A stretch of 64,000 nucleotides of DNA from an uncultured Eggerthella sp. (GCA_900542265.1 UQML01000008.1:5040-69039), one strand, 5' to 3'; counted from the first letter of the stretch, positions 24,575 to 34,076 are shown. The notes: a model not told the origin generated them from the letters alone. Made by a program: numbers and translations.

Positions 24575-27500
24575 TTACGCAGCTTGCTGTTGGCGAATTT
24601 GCTCAACGTTTCTACCGTTTTGTGAGAACGTATATCTATTGATTACACCCTGATTTGGGGTTTCTTCATTTCGAGAGTTATTGTTAAATGTCGCAACTAC
24701 ATTATTCTCCGCAAGATTATCAAGATATTCCTGGGTCAGCATGAATGTTTGCGGATTTCCTACCACTACATAGCCCGAGCCATCAAACTCAAGCTCCTGA
24801 ATGGTATACGTTGCTCCAACAAGAAGTTGTTTAAGTTCAATCTGCTGCGATCCTTCACCTACGAAATCTGCCGAAACGATATTGTTATAGAACTCATTTC
24901 CATTAAATGCGCCCGTTACGCGGAATACCGCAGTCGAGGATCCGTTTCCATTAGCGTCTTTATATGTCCAGCCTTCATAATTTTTCTGGAATGCTAAATC
25001 AACTAAGTCGAGACTGTTAACTAAATTGTATGCAGACCATTCTTTGCCGTCTGCGTCCTTCCATGTATAAACTGGATCGCCTTCGTTATCTACAAGGAGC
25101 TCTCCTCGAGCATCGGTTGCCTGAACAGGCTTAAGATCACCTTTATACCCTCCGACAGGGGATTCGCTAACGAGATATTTTATTTCCTCGCCCTTTTTAG
25201 TGTATTTTGGAAGATCAGCAAATTCACAGCGCCAGACACCTTCCTCATTAGGCTTAATACTAACGATCTTTGTGGTGTCCGCTTTAAGTTCTTCTTCAGA
25301 AAGAACACCGTTTCCGTCTACATCAATTGCAAGTTTTACTTCAATAGACTCAGGACGAATCTGATATAAGTTATTACTATCTTGCCAGATTTTTTCTGTT
25401 GAGATGTTTGTTCGCTCATCATTCCACGTGTTGGTAAGCGTATAGTTTGTTCTTGGGATTCCATCAACCTCATCTTCGCTCGGTTGAGACAATTCTGAAT
25501 CATATCCAGGGACGTTAACTTCAACTATAGTCCAATTAAATTGCGATCCAAGATCCGCCCAATACGCTTCCCATCCATTTTCTTCATTTAGGATTTGAAC
25601 AGCATCTTTGCGTGTAGACTCCTCAACAGGAACAACATCGTCGCCTACTTTTTGAGCTAACTGAACTGCTACCGATGCAGGTTTTTCAGTAGATGAAATC
25701 TTATTACCACGATCATCGAGTTCAAACCACTCTTTTGTTACACGTAAATTCTTTTTATCGCCACCAAATGTTAGTTTACCGTTGTTCATAATTGCACTTC
25801 CTGCGCCAAGCGCATGATTCTTCTCAAAACGCACTTTTGCATGTTCGTTTGCCCATGCAATAGTTTCTTGACTTGGATGCGAATTAATCTTGAAAGCAGA
25901 CTGCGTGTTTTGATAATAAGAACGGTCAGCTTCAGTGCCATCAAAACGAGTCCAGTTACAATCACCGCCGCCCAAAGCATAGTCGGAAACAGTAACAAAA
26001 CCTGCATGCTGAACGTCACCAAAATGTGGACATGTTGGACCGCAGAACGCTATATCTGCGTTATTGTCTTCCCATGAAGAGGTTTGATTACCATACGCCA
26101 ACATTCCTTCATATTTATATACTTCAATGCTACCCGAGCGACAATTTGCTATGGCTCCTTTGTGGCAAAGATCACTATGCGAACTTTCCGTATTCCCAGT
26201 AATTATGGCATTGTAAATTTCAAGCTCACAATCGTAATCATTGTATACAGCTCCACCCCCATAGTAATAACCTGCAATAGGTCGCGCTGATACATTGTTA
26301 GTAAATCCACCACCTGTTATGGAACCTTTTGTAACTGCAGTGTTTGTTGCTCTTAAGAGCGAAATCGCTCCTCCCTGACCGCTTGAAGAGTTAGAGTCGA
26401 AACTCCCCCCTTCTATTGAGAGATTAGAACCACCGATGACACACAAGAAGCCACCTTCAGCATTAGCGCCATTGCTTGCGATGTTATTTGAAAAAGTTCC
26501 CTCTTTTATTGTTACATTAGTATGCCAAGCCCAAATAGCTCCGCCATTGCTGCTTGTATTTTTATTGTTTTCAAAAGTGGCACCATCTATAGTTAATGCG
26601 CTTGAGGTCTGTCCATAGGCCATCTCCAAGGCAGCACCGCCCGTATAGCCGCCACCTGCTTCTGAACGATTTGCGTTTTTAATGATTGCACCCGATTCGA
26701 TTGCAACATTTGCTCCCGACTTGGCGTACAACATGGAACTGTCAGCAGCAATATCTTTGCCATCAACGACTGCATCCTTGATTGTTACATTGCCAGACAG
26801 AACGAAAAGACTTCCTATTTTATTTGCTTCACATCGCTCAATAGTCACATCATTAATCTCACCATCGGCAAGTGCTGCCTGACTACATACAATAAGGGGT
26901 TTTCCGGTTTCGCGTGCTTTACTAATAGCGACTTTAGCATCGGTCTCGATAGTTGCAGGGTAAGCTTTGCCTTCTTCTTCGTTCCACACGTAATGCTGTG
27001 GATGATTCTCGTTGTGATTTGGATCAAGGATGACTCCTTCGATACACATATCTCTTGTAATATTCTTTTCTTCATCACAATAGTAAGAAACTTGCGCACC
27101 GTTCTTAGTCATCTTGTAGGTGTATTTATTTGCGTCCACCTCAAAGGAATGATCAGCGTAGTCCTCTACAACTTCATCATTTAGTTTAAAAGAAACATTA
27201 TTCGCATTCTTAAATAAAAGCTCATCAGCTTTATTGCGAGAAGTGCCCGTTATCACATTTGACGCATTAATGGCAGTATTGTTATAGATACGAGCATCGT
27301 TAGAGAGATCGAATGCAACATTTTTTGAGTTTTCAACCGCAATACCAGCACCATAACCTGCCGAATTGCCAACAATAACATTACTTACTTTAAATTCGAG
27401 CGACTTTGAATTTGCTTTGGTGTAAACACCACCGCCACTCGATTCAACATCAGCGGCTGCATTATTGGAAATAGTCCCCTTTGTAAGGTTTACCTTTTCA

Positions 27501-29083
27501 ACAAGATCCAAATAAATGCCAGCTCCATTTTTTGACTTAGTGGTATTGCCCTCAATTGAGCCACCAGTCATATCAAGCGTTGCATATTGCGCATATACAC
27601 CGCCACCACCGTTGCCAGAAACCGTTGAAGTCACAGAATTATTTGAGATTACACCGCCAGCAATTTCTACAGAAATGCTATCAACATGATTTCCTGCAGC
27701 ATAGATGCCGCCACCTTTTTGGGTTGCAGTTCCTTCGGTTATAGCGCCACCTGTTACTTTCAAAGAACCATTAGACATGTAAACATTGCCGCCATTAGAA
27801 GCGTATCCATCTTGGATCTTGGCATCTCCACCAATCTCTGCAGCACATTTGGATAAGGCAACATTTCCTCCGTATGATGCTTTCTTGCCTTTCTTGGTGT
27901 TATCGATAACGCCTCCCGTGATCTTCACAGAAGACGAACCATCTGGCTTGCCAGCCACATACAATGAACCACCGTAACTCTGTCCAGTTTTGCGATAGAT
28001 ACCTGGTCCAGTAATAGCGCCTCCGGTCATCACAAAATCACCCTGTTTTACGGCAACCGTTGCACCATACGAAATACCGCTAGTCGAACTTGACCCACCT
28101 TCAAACTTGCCTTTTTCAATGGTGAGATTTCCGTCTTTGACAAAAACCACTCCGCCATATGTTTTATCTTCTGATTCATATAAGGAATACTGCTGTATAG
28201 CACTCGTGACATCAGGCCCATTAAACACGAGATTCGAATTCGTAGCTGAAATTACGCGGTATTTTTGATTCGCATTTACACTTTTCGTACTCATCTTTTT
28301 TTGTATCGGACCACCGTTGATGGAAACTTCACTCACTGTCGTGATTTTCGTCTTAGCACCAGTGATCAACCCATCCCCTACGAAATTGACATTCGAATTT
28401 TTAACAGTCAATACCGTTGCATCACCAGTATCCTTACTATTATCAGTCTTTGTAATCGTGTGACCATTAAGGTCTAACGTAAGATCCTTTTTATTCTCAA
28501 TCGTTAAATTCTGAGCTGAATCAAGACACAAGGTAATAGTATCGCCATCGTTGGCTGCATTGATGGCCTCTTGAAGAGTTGCATACTCGTCTGAATTGAT
28601 CATTGCGATCGTGAATTCGTTTTGAGGTCCGATAGCGGAATCGATAGGCTCATCCGACTGAGCCACAAGCATATTCCCGTCGGGAGAATCTCCTTCAGGA
28701 GTTTTGCCTTCAGGATCTCCGACAGTTACTTCGCTTGGATTTACTTTAGAAGAGTCGCCCCCCCCCGCAACAGAAGATTGGCTCTCAACGTCTTCTTTGC
28801 CATTCTCCTGATCAAGGGCAGTAATTACCATGGGCTTGTTGACAGTATTTGCGTCCGCATAGCTACCAGCACCGTCCTCTGTTTGACCTGCTGCTCCTTC
28901 GCTGACGCTCAGTTCTGTCTCTGTCTTATTCGAAGCATTGTCGTTTGATCCAGTTGCGGAGGCATTTTCAACTATGGCTGAAAGGTTGGCCATAGAAAAC
29001 ACTAATACTACCAAGAGGATTGCTGTAACAATCTTCCCCTCGATAGTATTGCGCGGATCTAAGAAGCGCGCGAATTTGTGCAT
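24575..29083 (-). CDS. Giant secreted beta-helix protein with CNA-B-type C-terminal domains
   Basis: About 1502 residues from ATG 29083. The longer ORF would add 18 residues; GGTGA lies about 6 nt before the chosen start. It has a coriobacterial-type N-terminus (KFARFLDPRNTIEGK, then a hydrophobic helix to MANLSAIVENASA) and a Ser/Glu/Asp-rich linker (about 45-125). A long right-handed parallel beta-helix (about 130-1010) has many ISNN-A-GGG-VY and MTGG-I-N rungs. From about 1120 come Ig-like domains with NYTLTNTWNDERTN, then TEKIWQDSNN, of the CNA-B type. A final pilin-like domain ends in RQQQAA. No LPXTG or membrane helix is present at the end, so attachment must be indirect. Probably an adhesin or glycan-binding fibre. 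Confidence 0.83.
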   Translation of the reverse strand: MHKFARFLDPRNTIEGKIVTAILLVVLVFSMANLSAIVENASATGSNDNASNKTETELSVSEGAAGQTEDGAGSYADANTVNKPMVITALDQENGKEDVESQSSVAGGGDSSKVNPSEVTVGDPEGKTPEGDSPDGNMLVAQSDEPIDSAIGPQNEFTIAMINSDEYATLQEAINAANDGDTITLCLDSAQNLTIENKKDLTLDLNGHTITKTDNSKDTGDATVLTVKNSNVNFVGDGLITGAKTKITTVSEVSINGGPIQKKMSTKSVNANQKYRVISATNSNLVFNGPDVTSAIQQYSLYESEDKTYGGVVFVKDGNLTIEKGKFEGGSSSTSGISYGATVAVKQGDFVMTGGAITGPGIYRKTGQSYGGSLYVAGKPDGSSSVKITGGVIDNTKKGKKASYGGNVALSKCAAEIGGDAKIQDGYASNGGNVYMSNGSLKVTGGAITEGTATQKGGGIYAAGNHVDSISVEIAGGVISNNSVTSTVSGNGGGGVYAQYATLDMTGGSIEGNTTKSKNGAGIYLDLVEKVNLTKGTISNNAAADVESSGGGVYTKANSKSLEFKVSNVIVGNSAGYGAGIAVENSKNVAFDLSNDARIYNNTAINASNVITGTSRNKADELLFKNANNVSFKLNDEVVEDYADHSFEVDANKYTYKMTKNGAQVSYYCDEEKNITRDMCIEGVILDPNHNENHPQHYVWNEEEGKAYPATIETDAKVAISKARETGKPLIVCSQAALADGEINDVTIERCEANKIGSLFVLSGNVTIKDAVVDGKDIAADSSMLYAKSGANVAIESGAIIKNANRSEAGGGYTGGAALEMAYGQTSSALTIDGATFENNKNTSSNGGAIWAWHTNVTIKEGTFSNNIASNGANAEGGFLCVIGGSNLSIEGGSFDSNSSSGQGGAISLLRATNTAVTKGSITGGGFTNNVSARPIAGYYYGGGAVYNDYDCELEIYNAIITGNTESSHSDLCHKGAIANCRSGSIEVYKYEGMLAYGNQTSSWEDNNADIAFCGPTCPHFGDVQHAGFVTVSDYALGGGDCNWTRFDGTEADRSYYQNTQSAFKINSHPSQETIAWANEHAKVRFEKNHALGAGSAIMNNGKLTFGGDKKNLRVTKEWFELDDRGNKISSTEKPASVAVQLAQKVGDDVVPVEESTRKDAVQILNEENGWEAYWADLGSQFNWTIVEVNVPGYDSELSQPSEDEVDGIPRTNYTLTNTWNDERTNISTEKIWQDSNNLYQIRPESIEVKLAIDVDGNGVLSEEELKADTTKIVSIKPNEEGVWRCEFADLPKYTKKGEEIKYLVSESPVGGYKGDLKPVQATDARGELLVDNEGDPVYTWKDADGKEWSAYNLVNSLDLVDLAFQKNYEGWTYKDANGNGSSTAVFRVTGAFNGNEFYNNIVSADFVGEGSQQIELKQLLVGATYTIQELEFDGSGYVVVGNPQTFMLTQEYLDNLAENNVVATFNNNSRNEETPNQGVINRYTFSQNGRNVEQIRQQQAA

Positions 29084-29186
29084 TAAAATCACCGTTCCTC
29101 TACTAGATTTTGGAATCCTTGTCGCATAGCATTCCACTACTTCGTTTGAGACTCTTATGCATCATCTACGCACTGCCTCAAACACT

Positions 29187-29216
29187 CATATAGAGACAAC
29201 TCTCTGCATGAGTCAA
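29187..29216 (-). promoter_or_regulatory. Promoter of the surface operon with internal palindrome
   Basis: -35 TTGACT (29216-29211), 18-bp spacer, -10 TATATG (29192-29187). The spacer contains AGAGA-CAAC-TCTCT, a 5-bp inverted repeat that could be a repressor site. The leader to the ATG is about 100 nt. Confidence 0.6.
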
Positions 29217-29336
29217 TTTGACGGAAATACTTTATCGAAAGTTAATTTGCAAATCTGGCAGAAAAACGAATATGTAACAACTCGATGTTATTTAGGCATC
29301 AACGCCTTCATAAAATCTGCATAATGCCTGATAAGG

Positions 29337-30167
29337 CTAAAAGATACGCCCCAGCAATGAGTTCTTGTTAGGTGTCCGATCCGCGCGTGCCGCAGCAATG
29401 CCAACCTCTTCAGGCGTCAATTCGCGCGCTGGTTGTTGCGCTATAGGAACTGGTGGTTCTTCTGTTGCAGCGGCAGCTGTTGCTGTAATGGGAACGGAGT
29501 CTAAAGCTGAAGCTGCAGCGGCCGATGAGGTAGTTTCTGTTGCAGCGGTAGCAGACGCTGGCGCTGCAACCGCAGACGCTTTTTGTACAACACTGCGCGC
29601 TTCTGATGCGCTCATACCAGCTTTCTTGACAAGCTTTTCCATCATAGCTTTGCGACGGCGTGATTTTTTATCTTGACCATGAAGCACAAGCATGAACTTA
29701 TTCATATCCCATCCCTGCGTAAACCGAGGAGCCTCGGATAGAGGGTAAGCCGCATTACAGTCATGGCAAATAACTGCTTGTCCTAAATGAGGAGAAGCTA
29801 GTTTTTTCATAACGATAAGCGCACACAAGGAAAGCGCGATTGGACTAATCACTAATCCAATATTGATAAGCCAAGAACTCAAAGCTCCCTCATTTTGTGC
29901 ATACCACCACACATAGACCCACACAGCCACAATAAAGAGTGTGCAAAGTAGCCACGTATATGGTTTCAAACCACGTACGGGAATGAGCCCACTATAAATT
30001 TCCCCCTCTTTTCCGCAATGAGGGCAGAATTTAGGCGTTGTTATTGTCGGCTCTTCTTGAGGTACAGCTTGTACCCCCTTTTCTTTTAGCTCTTCAAGCC
30101 TGGAATATTGAGTCGATTTCGTCTCATCGGAATTTGAATAGATGATCTTGAAACGATTACTTGCCAT
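29337..30167 (-). CDS. Zinc-ribbon, two-helix membrane protein of unknown function
   Basis: About 276 residues from ATG 30167, chosen because GGGGAGG lies 10 nt upstream, whereas the in-frame ATG at 30176 is too close. The N-terminus (MASNRFKIIYSNSDETKS) is cytosolic. KFCPHCGKEG and later AVICHDCNAAYPL supply four Cys for one split zinc ribbon around two membrane helices (TWLLCTLFIVAVWVYVWWYA and WLINIGLVISPIALSLCALIV). A C-terminal Ala/Thr-rich low-complexity region ends KNSLLGRIF. A helical segment EKLVKKAGMSASEARSVVQKA lies between. I do not recognise the family. It lies upstream of the surface operon on the same strand, 254 bp before that operon's ATG. Confidence 0.7.
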   Translation of the reverse strand: MASNRFKIIYSNSDETKSTQYSRLEELKEKGVQAVPQEEPTITTPKFCPHCGKEGEIYSGLIPVRGLKPYTWLLCTLFIVAVWVYVWWYAQNEGALSSWLINIGLVISPIALSLCALIVMKKLASPHLGQAVICHDCNAAYPLSEAPRFTQGWDMNKFMLVLHGQDKKSRRRKAMMEKLVKKAGMSASEARSVVQKASAVAAPASATAATETTSSAAAASALDSVPITATAAAATEEPPVPIAQQPARELTPEEVGIAAARADRTPNKNSLLGRIF

Positions 30168-30204
30168 GTAAGACATTCCTCCCCATGCGGTCGGAGTGAT
30201 TGTA

Positions 30205-30777
30205 TCACTGATGAAGTTCTTCAGAGAGTTTACGCGCTCGATCACACGCATCGGTCAAAATTTTGTGTGCATCCATACCAACAACATCAAGCATGACAGC
30301 ACTTACACAATAGGTATCATGAATACCAAACATCTGCGCAAGCCCCTTGAAGTAATCGTATCCATAATTATGCGATGAGCCCGGTCCTCCTGCAGTCATT
30401 ACGTAGATTAAGCGTTTTGCACCACAGAGTCCTTCTGGCATTCCCTCTTCAGTGTAGTGAAAGACAATCCCATTTACGGTGATGTGCTCAACATATACTT
30501 TAAGCATAGCGGGAAATGACAAGTCCCAATATGGTGCAGCAATAACAATCTCATCGGCATCTGCAAATTGTTTAGCCAAATCAAAAAGCGAATCTGAAAA
30601 ATCACCAGCAAGTTGAAACTGAAGACGCTTTTCAACCATTGCTTGGTTATAGGGAGTAAGGTTTAGTTCTGCTAGCTTTACTTCCTCATAGGGTGTATTC
30701 CCAAGATATGCTTGCGCAAGCTGATAGGTACGTGATGCAGCGCCACGCGTACAAGCATTTACAAAAAGCGTTTTCAT
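30205..30777 (-). CDS. FMN-dependent NAD(P)H:quinone reductase / azoreductase-like (AcpD family)
   Basis: Flavodoxin-2 fold protein, about 190 residues from ATG 30777 (GGTGAAG close upstream; five extra residues at 30792 lack an SD). FVNACTRGAASRTYQLA is the phosphate loop. APYWDLSFPAMLKVYVEHI and TAGGPGSSHNYGYDYFKGL are the two FMN-ring loops of AzoR-like enzymes. Cytosolic two-electron reduction of quinones or azo compounds is the family role; the native substrate here is unknown. It is divergent from the DNA glycosylase gene. Confidence 0.85.
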   Translation of the reverse strand: MKTLFVNACTRGAASRTYQLAQAYLGNTPYEEVKLAELNLTPYNQAMVEKRLQFQLAGDFSDSLFDLAKQFADADEIVIAAPYWDLSFPAMLKVYVEHITVNGIVFHYTEEGMPEGLCGAKRLIYVMTAGGPGSSHNYGYDYFKGLAQMFGIHDTYCVSAVMLDVVGMDAHKILTDACDRARKLSEELHQ

Positions 30778-30872
30778 ATTCTTCACCATCATTCGCGTTA
30801 TTAAAAATTCGTTATATCGTATTCTTATACCATAGAATTTGAATATTACTCAAAAAAGAAAAACCTCATGCC

Positions 30873-31439
30873 ATGAAACAAGAAAAGATCACTCACACGC
30901 TCGCACCCATTTATAATCAGGCTTCACGCGTACTTATTTTAGGCACCATGCCCAGTCCGCAATCACGCAAGATTGGTTTTTATTATGGGCATCCTCAAAA
31001 TCGTTTTTGGCGCGTCCTCGCACATATTTTTAACGAGAAGATTCCCGAGACTAACGAAGAGCGCGCGCAATTGATTTTGCGCAATCATCTTGCACTCTGG
31101 GATGTATTGGCATCTTGCACGATTACAGGAGCAAGCGATGCCTCTATTGTTAATCCTGTTCCTAATGATCTTGGACAAATTATTGCTGCTGCACCCATTT
31201 CAACCGTGATCACAACGGGTGGCAAGGCTGCCCAACTTTTGAAACGGTTTTATCGCACTGCACGCGGATCATCTGAACTTGAAATTGCGGGAAAACATGT
31301 GGTTCCTTATGATTCAGCTAGTCTCTCAACGAGCGAATCTCTTGCCTGGATTTCTCTCCCCTCAACAAGTCCAGCAAATGCAGCCATGTCTTTTGAATCA
31401 TTGGTTGAAGCATATCGAGTTATACGAGAATTTGTATGA
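30873..31439 (+). CDS. Hypoxanthine-DNA glycosylase (family 6 UDG-superfamily, DNA-deoxyinosine glycosylase)
   Basis: UDG-fold base-excision enzyme, 188 residues. The motif RVLILGTMPSPQSRKIGFYYGHPQNRFWRVL is the signature of the HDG family, which removes hypoxanthine left by adenine deamination. ALWDVLASCTITGASDASIVNPVPNDL and ISTVITTGGKAAQLLKRFY follow, and STSPANAAMSFESL matches the closing helix motif. The start ATG lacks a good SD. It lies 2.7 kb from the radical-SAM repair pair, on the same strand. Confidence 0.88.
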   Translation: MKQEKITHTLAPIYNQASRVLILGTMPSPQSRKIGFYYGHPQNRFWRVLAHIFNEKIPETNEERAQLILRNHLALWDVLASCTITGASDASIVNPVPNDLGQIIAAAPISTVITTGGKAAQLLKRFYRTARGSSELEIAGKHVVPYDSASLSTSESLAWISLPSTSPANAAMSFESLVEAYRVIREFV

Positions 31440-31479
31440 GCACGCATATGAGCACGCATGAGCGCGAAAAATCATGAAT

Positions 31480-31556
31480 CAAAGCAAGCGGTGAGCCTAC
31501 GTGCCCGATCCATAAACCCACCGCATGTGCTTTGACTAGTACCACATATACTAGTC
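31480..31556 (+). other. Nested hairpins in the 311-bp gap after the DNA glycosylase
   Basis: CAAAGCA (31480-31486) pairs with TGCTTTG (31528-31534) around GCGGTG (31488-31493) and CACCGC (31519-31524), enclosing a 25-nt loop. Directly after, GACTAGT (31534-31540) pairs with ACTAGTC (31550-31556). There is no U-tract. This could be a small RNA, an imperfect terminator, or a degenerate element. Nothing else in 31440-31750 was recognised beyond a TACTAT -10-like box. Confidence 0.4.
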
Positions 31557-31750
31557 GTGAAACCATCACCTAATGGTTGCAAGGCACACTCTACTATCCT
31601 TTTTCGCACTTAGCAATCATGCGTAACAATAAAGTGATATTTTGCAAGCTTTATCAAGAAAAAATCCTCAAATCCTCTACGAATTACGCACAAACCCTGT
31701 AGGTAAGCTAATTGAGGTACTATAGATGCAATCGCGAGAAAGGTTGTCTT

Positions 31751-32605
31751 ATGGTACAAGATTCTTCACCGGTATGGGTTATCACCGGCGCATCACGAGG
31801 GTTTGGTGCTGAGTTTGTTTCTGTTGCTCTCGAGCATGGCGCACGTGTTGCTGCTACCGCACGCAAACCTGAAGCAGTGACCGATGCTTTTGGTATCCAC
31901 GACTCTCTTCTTCCCGTGGCTCTCGATGTGTGTGATCCCGACTCAATCACCAACGCAATTAATACCATTATTGATACATGGGGTCGCATTGATGTTTTGG
32001 TAAATAATGCAGGGTATGGCATTTTTGGCGCACTCGAGGAATGTTCCGATACTGAAACGCGTGCAATCTACGACACCAATGTCTTTGGCCTCATGAACGT
32101 TACCCGCGCGGTTCTTCCCTTTATGCGCACACAGCATTCAGGACGCATCGTCAATATGGGCTCTATGGCAAGCTTTGCTTGTGATCCAGGTGGTGCACTC
32201 TATGATTCCACCAAATTTGCAGTAGCCGCTATCTCTGAAACGCTCTCCCTTGAAATGGCTCCATTTGGCATTGAATCAATGGTGGTTGAACCAGGTATGT
32301 TTAGAACCAACTTCTTTGGCTCAGCCTCTATCAAAACTCCCGCGCATGAAATTGAAGCATACGATGGGACGCCTGCACGCGGAGCCATGGAATTCTGCGT
32401 AAGCCATGACCACCTACAAAAAGGCGACCCCCATAAGGCCGCCGAATTTGTTTATGATGTTGTCTCAAATCCTGCACCTCTTCCTCTGTGGCTTCCCGTC
32501 GGCAAAGACGCCTACAAGAAATTTGAGAGGAAACTTACTCAGATGATCGAGTCTGTTCAGCCTTATAAAGAAGCAGGTTCAAATTTGTTTGTTGATGAGC
32601 ACTAA
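31751..32605 (+). CDS. SDR family oxidoreductase
   Basis: Classical SDR, about 284 residues from ATG 31751 (GAGAAAGG, 7 nt). VWVITGASRGFGAEF is the cofactor motif; the Arg after it, with AATARKPE, suggests NADP(H). NNAGYGIFGALEE, MGSMASFACDPGGALYDSTKFAV (Ser and YxxxK) and VEPGMFRTNF complete the set. The SDR_c5/'oxidoreductase' family of this kind often acts on ketones or steroids, but I cannot place the substrate. It stands alone, divergent in strand from the MarR-like gene downstream. Confidence 0.87.
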   Translation: MVQDSSPVWVITGASRGFGAEFVSVALEHGARVAATARKPEAVTDAFGIHDSLLPVALDVCDPDSITNAINTIIDTWGRIDVLVNNAGYGIFGALEECSDTETRAIYDTNVFGLMNVTRAVLPFMRTQHSGRIVNMGSMASFACDPGGALYDSTKFAVAAISETLSLEMAPFGIESMVVEPGMFRTNFFGSASIKTPAHEIEAYDGTPARGAMEFCVSHDHLQKGDPHKAAEFVYDVVSNPAPLPLWLPVGKDAYKKFERKLTQMIESVQPYKEAGSNLFVDEH

Positions 32606-32671
32606 CAACACGATCCACCATTATAGCCAAGGCAATCATGCATAACCAAAGACAGTAAAAGGCAAGCAAAC

Positions 32672-33271
32672 TTATGATTGCGTATCAAGTTTTGGCGTTA
32701 GTTTTCGGAGCAGCTCTAAGAGCTGCTCTTTTTCTTCTGTCGATAAGGTTCCAAAAAGTTGATGGGCTTGACTCAAACGAATTTGATCAATTTCTTTCCA
32801 CGTAGCAATACCAGAAGCAGTAAGCGTCATCATGTCATTTGAAGTAGTACCCTTTGGATCTGCGGAAATAATAATCAGATCATTTTGCTGCATCTTGGCA
32901 AACACCTCTTTATCAAAGGTGTACATCCCCTCACATTCATGTTCAAGTTCAGCACGCGTAAGAGATCCTTCATTGCCAAGCAAACGCAAAATAAAGTCAC
33001 GGCTTAGCATGTAGTCGCGTTCCCCTCGTTGAATGTCAAGAAAGAGGCGCTCCTCAAGAGGAAGCGAGCGCATACCACGCTCAAGTGCTTTTAGAGTAAC
33101 TTCAAGTCCACTTAAAGGATCTTCTTCAGAAACCGTTTTTATTGTCTTGGCTTCTTCTTGATGCATTTTAATAATGGCACGATAGGTGCGCTGGAAAAAG
33201 AGAATCACCGCTTGCATAAGCTCACGATCGAGTTCATTTCTTGCTTGATTGTCCAAAATTTCTTCAGGCAT
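32672..33271 (-). CDS. MarR-like winged-helix regulator
   Basis: About 199 residues from ATG 33271 (AAGGAG, 8 nt upstream; the GTG at 33280 is 1 nt from the SD and rejected). A helical N-terminal part (about 1-95) precedes a winged-helix core: DFILRLLGNEGSLTRAELEHECEG, then FAKMQQNDLIIISADPKG and TLTASGIATW. It resembles the MarR fold, but the N-terminal extension is unusual. No adjacent operon is obviously its target; the SDR gene lies convergent. Confidence 0.6.
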   Translation of the reverse strand: MPEEILDNQARNELDRELMQAVILFFQRTYRAIIKMHQEEAKTIKTVSEEDPLSGLEVTLKALERGMRSLPLEERLFLDIQRGERDYMLSRDFILRLLGNEGSLTRAELEHECEGMYTFDKEVFAKMQQNDLIIISADPKGTTSNDMMTLTASGIATWKEIDQIRLSQAHQLFGTLSTEEKEQLLELLRKLTPKLDTQS

Positions 33272-33426
33272 CCCCCACACTCCTTCTAGCCGCTTTCCTA
33301 GTATGTTACTGTAGCGAAGTCTGGTTTATGTTGATACCTCGTGTACAAGCCTGCGCAATTATTCCACAAGTGTGTAAGAACGCCGTCACAATGTTAGATT
33401 CTTGTATGGTTTTTGTTGTACTGCTC

Positions 33427-34005
33427 CTACCGCAATCGTCTCTGACGATCCTTCCAATCAGGCATCACCCGCGTCATCAATTCTTTAAAATCAGAACCAT
33501 GATTGGCAACCAACAAATGACACAATTCATGGACAACAACATATTCAAGACACTCAGGCGGATAGAGCGCCAAGCGCGTATTGATACAGATTCGTCCCGT
33601 TGAGGGCTGGCAACTCCCCCATCGTGTCTTCATATTGCGATACACAATAGCTCCTGGTTTGACATCTAAAATAGGTGCCCATTGCTCAATAAGCGGCGGC
33701 ACGCAAGCGCTTACCACCAACTTCCAAGCCGCCTGCTCTTCCGCTGTCGCCTGGTTTGCCTGAGCCGATGGACTCTGCGCAAGTTCACGTTGCTGTTTTT
33801 CAATCCACGTCTTCTTGTTGCATACAAGCGACTCAAGGGAGCTCACGGGATAGCCAAAGGGAGCCGAAATACTCACCTGTCCATTTGCATCACTCACGCG
33901 CAAGCGGACATGCTTCATTGCTTTATACGTAACTACCACAGAAATTCCTGCAAATTCATATTCAACAACAGAGGTGCGTTTTGCCGATGAGGCTTTTCTT
34001 GCCAT
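33427..34005 (-). CDS. YgjP-like zinc metallopeptidase domain protein (DUF45)
   Basis: About 192 residues from ATG 34005, with AGAAGGA 5 nt upstream. The extra N-terminal residues from GTG 34020 are not needed. The Zn motif HELCHLLVANHGSDF (HExxH with a third ligand His) follows YRNMKTRWGSCQPSTGRICINTRLALYPPECLEYVVVHELCH in the expected order. It matches the M48/SprT-like YgjP family, once annotated as zinc protease, with unknown substrates. It is divergent from the radical-SAM repair gene. Confidence 0.88.
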   Translation of the reverse strand: MARKASSAKRTSVVEYEFAGISVVVTYKAMKHVRLRVSDANGQVSISAPFGYPVSSLESLVCNKKTWIEKQQRELAQSPSAQANQATAEEQAAWKLVVSACVPPLIEQWAPILDVKPGAIVYRNMKTRWGSCQPSTGRICINTRLALYPPECLEYVVVHELCHLLVANHGSDFKELMTRVMPDWKDRQRRLR

Positions 34006-34076
34006 CACATTCCTTCTCACTTCAACAATTCAATAAACAGATCCTCAATAAACAGAGGCTTGAAACGGAGACTTGA

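Noticed and set aside
24500..29100. CRISPR-like repeats in the beta-helix gene
   Set aside because: The repetition is protein-level (short GG-x-Y rungs with differing DNA), not direct repeats with uniform spacers.
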